Source: DASYSA01 sp036003885
Lineage (GTDB): Bacteria > Acidobacteriota > Blastocatellia > UBA7656
Length of the DNA: 8,117 bases
Assembly (NCBI GenBank): GCA_036003885.1
Contig: DASYSA010000602.1
Coordinates: 1 to 8,117, forward strand
Direction: 5' to 3'
Shown: piece by piece, positions 6,698 through 8,117 of the stretch
How positions within the stretch are numbered: the first letter of the stretch is position 1
Layout: each line of letters starts with the position of its first letter
Notes under the pieces: generated by a model
What the model saw: only the letters and a program-made list of their open reading frames with translations
Database searches by the model: none
Told to the model about the DNA's origin: nothing
Made by a program: the position numbers and the translations under genes

Positions 6698-8117
6698 ATG
6701 ACGACCCTTCTATTCCGGACCCTCAAACTGCCCGCGCTCAGATATCGGAGCGTCAGATATCGGAGCGTCAGGTACCTGACCGTCGCAGCCATAATCTTCT
6801 TCGCCGGTCCTCTCCCCCACGTTCAGGTTGATACTAACGCAGGCCAGAGTCTGGCCGGGACTGAAGTCATGATCCCCGCGCGAGATGGTGTGCGCCTACA
6901 TACATCCATCTTTGCACCTAAGACCGCCGGCCAACTGCCATTTCTGCTGTTGCGAACTCCCTATGGAATCGACGATTGGCCCAGCTCGGCTTTCAATGGT
7001 TATCTGAAGGAACTCGCCGACGAAGGCTACATCTTCGTCTTTCAAGACATTCGCGGCCGCTTCAAATCCGAAGGCAAGTTCGTAATGTCGCGGCCTCCAC
7101 GCGACAGGCGCGATCCGAAAGCAATCGACGAAAGCACCGACACCTACGACACCGTGGAGTGGCTGCTGAAGAACGTGCCCAACAACAACGGGCGGGTCGG
7201 CGTACTGGGAATATCCTACGGCGGATGGCTGACAGTTATGGCGATGCTCGATCCGCATCCCGCAGTGAAGGCTGTCTCGCCTCAGGCCTCGCCGGCCGAT
7301 ATGTTTCTGGGAGATGACTTCCATCACAACGGGGCGTTTCGCCTGAGCTACGGGTTCGAGTACGTCGCCATGATGGAGAGCTCGAACGTCAACACGGATT
7401 TCAAGTTCGATCGCTTCGACACCTACGAGTGGTACCTGAGGCTTGGCCCTCTCTCAAATGCCAACAAGACCTACTTTCATGGCAAGCTGCCGACCTGGAA
7501 TGATTTCATTGCCCATCCCAACTACGATCAGTTCTGGCAGAGACAGGCATTCGCGCCTTACTTGAACAAGGTGACAGTGCCCACCTTGAACGTTGCGGGC
7601 TGGTGGGACCAGGAAGACTTCTATGGGCCGATGAAGATCTACGAATTGCTCGAGCAGCACGACTCGAAGGCGATGAATCACCTGGTGGTCGGTCCATGGA
7701 ATCACGGGGGCTGGTCTCATGGCGAAGGCACTACACTGGGCAAAATCGACTTTCCCACCGGCGCGAGCAAATACTTTCGCGAAAAGATCCAGGCTCCGTG
7801 GTTCGCCTATTATCTAAAGGACAAGGGCAACGTCGCCCAACCTGAAGTTCTCTCGTTTCAGACCGGCGCAAACAAATGGCAGTCGTATGATAAATGGCCG
7901 CCGCGAACCTCGGCCATTCGCAATCTCTACTTCCAGGGCAATGGCAAGCTGTCGTGGGAAGCGCCCGGACGCCCTGGCCCGCGCGAGTTCGACAGCTACG
8001 TATCCGATCCGGCGCATCCGGTCCCTTATCGCCCGCGTCCCATCGAACCGACCTACTACCCTGCCGGGTCCGGCTGGTATACCTGGCTTGTCGAAGATCA
8101 GCGCTTCGTTCATATGC
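6698..8117 (+). CDS. Secreted CocE/NonD family hydrolase, probable alpha-amino-acid ester hydrolase (3' partial)
   Basis: Serine hydrolase of the X-Pro dipeptidyl-peptidase (S15)/CocE family. Only 473 residues are visible, running off the window; the family is usually 600-650 aa. A basic n-region (RYRSVRYRSVRY, 15-26), a hydrophobic core (LTVAAIIFFAG, 27-37) and a soluble start from about 42 suggest export. The alpha/beta-hydrolase core starts near 55 (VMIPARDGVRLHTS). The likely oxyanion Tyr is Y89 in RTPYG. The nucleophile elbow is GISYGGW (171-177) with S173. A helical cap spans about 200-290. The acid is D304 in GWWDQED and the base is H336 in GPWNHGG. D207, E306 and D307 align with the carboxylate cluster that binds the substrate alpha-amino group in Xanthomonas citri and Acetobacter turbidans alpha-amino-acid ester hydrolases (EC 3.1.1.43), which also cleave and make beta-lactams. 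A C-terminal jelly-roll starts after about 385 and is cut off. ATG 6698 was chosen because a signal peptide follows directly; the Shine-Dalgarno is weak. The gene has no stop codon within the window. Confidence 0.85.
   Translation, partial: MTTLLFRTLKLPALRYRSVRYRSVRYLTVAAIIFFAGPLPHVQVDTNAGQSLAGTEVMIPARDGVRLHTSIFAPKTAGQLPFLLLRTPYGIDDWPSSAFNGYLKELADEGYIFVFQDIRGRFKSEGKFVMSRPPRDRRDPKAIDESTDTYDTVEWLLKNVPNNNGRVGVLGISYGGWLTVMAMLDPHPAVKAVSPQASPADMFLGDDFHHNGAFRLSYGFEYVAMMESSNVNTDFKFDRFDTYEWYLRLGPLSNANKTYFHGKLPTWNDFIAHPNYDQFWQRQAFAPYLNKVTVPTLNVAGWWDQEDFYGPMKIYELLEQHDSKAMNHLVVGPWNHGGWSHGEGTTLGKIDFPTGASKYFREKIQAPWFAYYLKDKGNVAQPEVLSFQTGANKWQSYDKWPPRTSAIRNLYFQGNGKLSWEAPGRPGPREFDSYVSDPAHPVPYRPRPIEPTYYPAGSGWYTWLVEDQRFVHM
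6740..6769 (+). repeat. 15-bp tandem duplication in the signal-peptide region
   Basis: AGATATCGGAGCGTC occurs twice back to back (6740-6754 and 6755-6769), followed by a partial third copy. It encodes RYRSV twice and then RY in the basic n-region of the ester hydrolase signal peptide. In-frame slippage would lengthen or shorten only this region. Confidence 0.85.

Overview
The window looks like accessory or strain-variable chromosomal DNA from a moderately GC-rich, Gram-negative-type soil bacterium. Acidobacteriota is my best guess. The main clue is the first gene: an OmpR/PhoB-type winged-helix N-terminus followed by a TolB/PD40 beta-propeller ending in a DIMLV-NF tail, an architecture strongly expanded in that phylum. 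The lineage is inferred from family knowledge and was not measured.

Layout, left to right. (1) 44-1829, plus strand: a broken transcriptional regulator/TolB-like propeller gene. Its winged helix stops after about 32 residues and the propeller continues in another frame. (2) 1830-1950: the gap between convergent gene ends, holding a degenerate heptamer inverted repeat (element A). (3) 5384 down to 1951, minus strand: three genes in one direction, a GT9-like glycosyltransferase (ADP-heptose:LPS heptosyltransferase superfamily), a PfkB-family sugar kinase 15 nt downstream, and a PPK2-type polyphosphate kinase after a further gap of about 90 nt. (4) 5385-5611: a divergent intergenic region carrying a near-perfect 25-bp stem built of AAATGCG/GAATGCG heptamers (element B). 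(5) 5612-6637, plus strand: an LLM-class, probably F420-dependent, oxidoreductase of the Rv3520c type. (6) 6698 to the window edge, plus strand: a secreted CocE/NonD (S15) hydrolase whose catalytic and substrate-binding residues match alpha-amino-acid ester hydrolases. It is cut off by the window end.

How the genes may work together: the minus-strand trio reads as a sugar-phosphate and glycan-transfer cassette. A sugar kinase makes a phosphosugar, a GT9-like enzyme transfers a sugar, and PPK2 could recharge nucleotides from polyphosphate. This is inference from gene order. The two heptamer inverted-repeat elements sit at the two ends of this trio and appear to share one unit pattern (RAATG followed by AC or CG). 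The plus-strand oxidoreductase and ester hydrolase are 60 nt apart and may be co-transcribed, but no shared substrate is evident. No tRNA, rRNA, CRISPR, transposase or phage gene was seen, and no gene-free stretch exceeds 300 bases.
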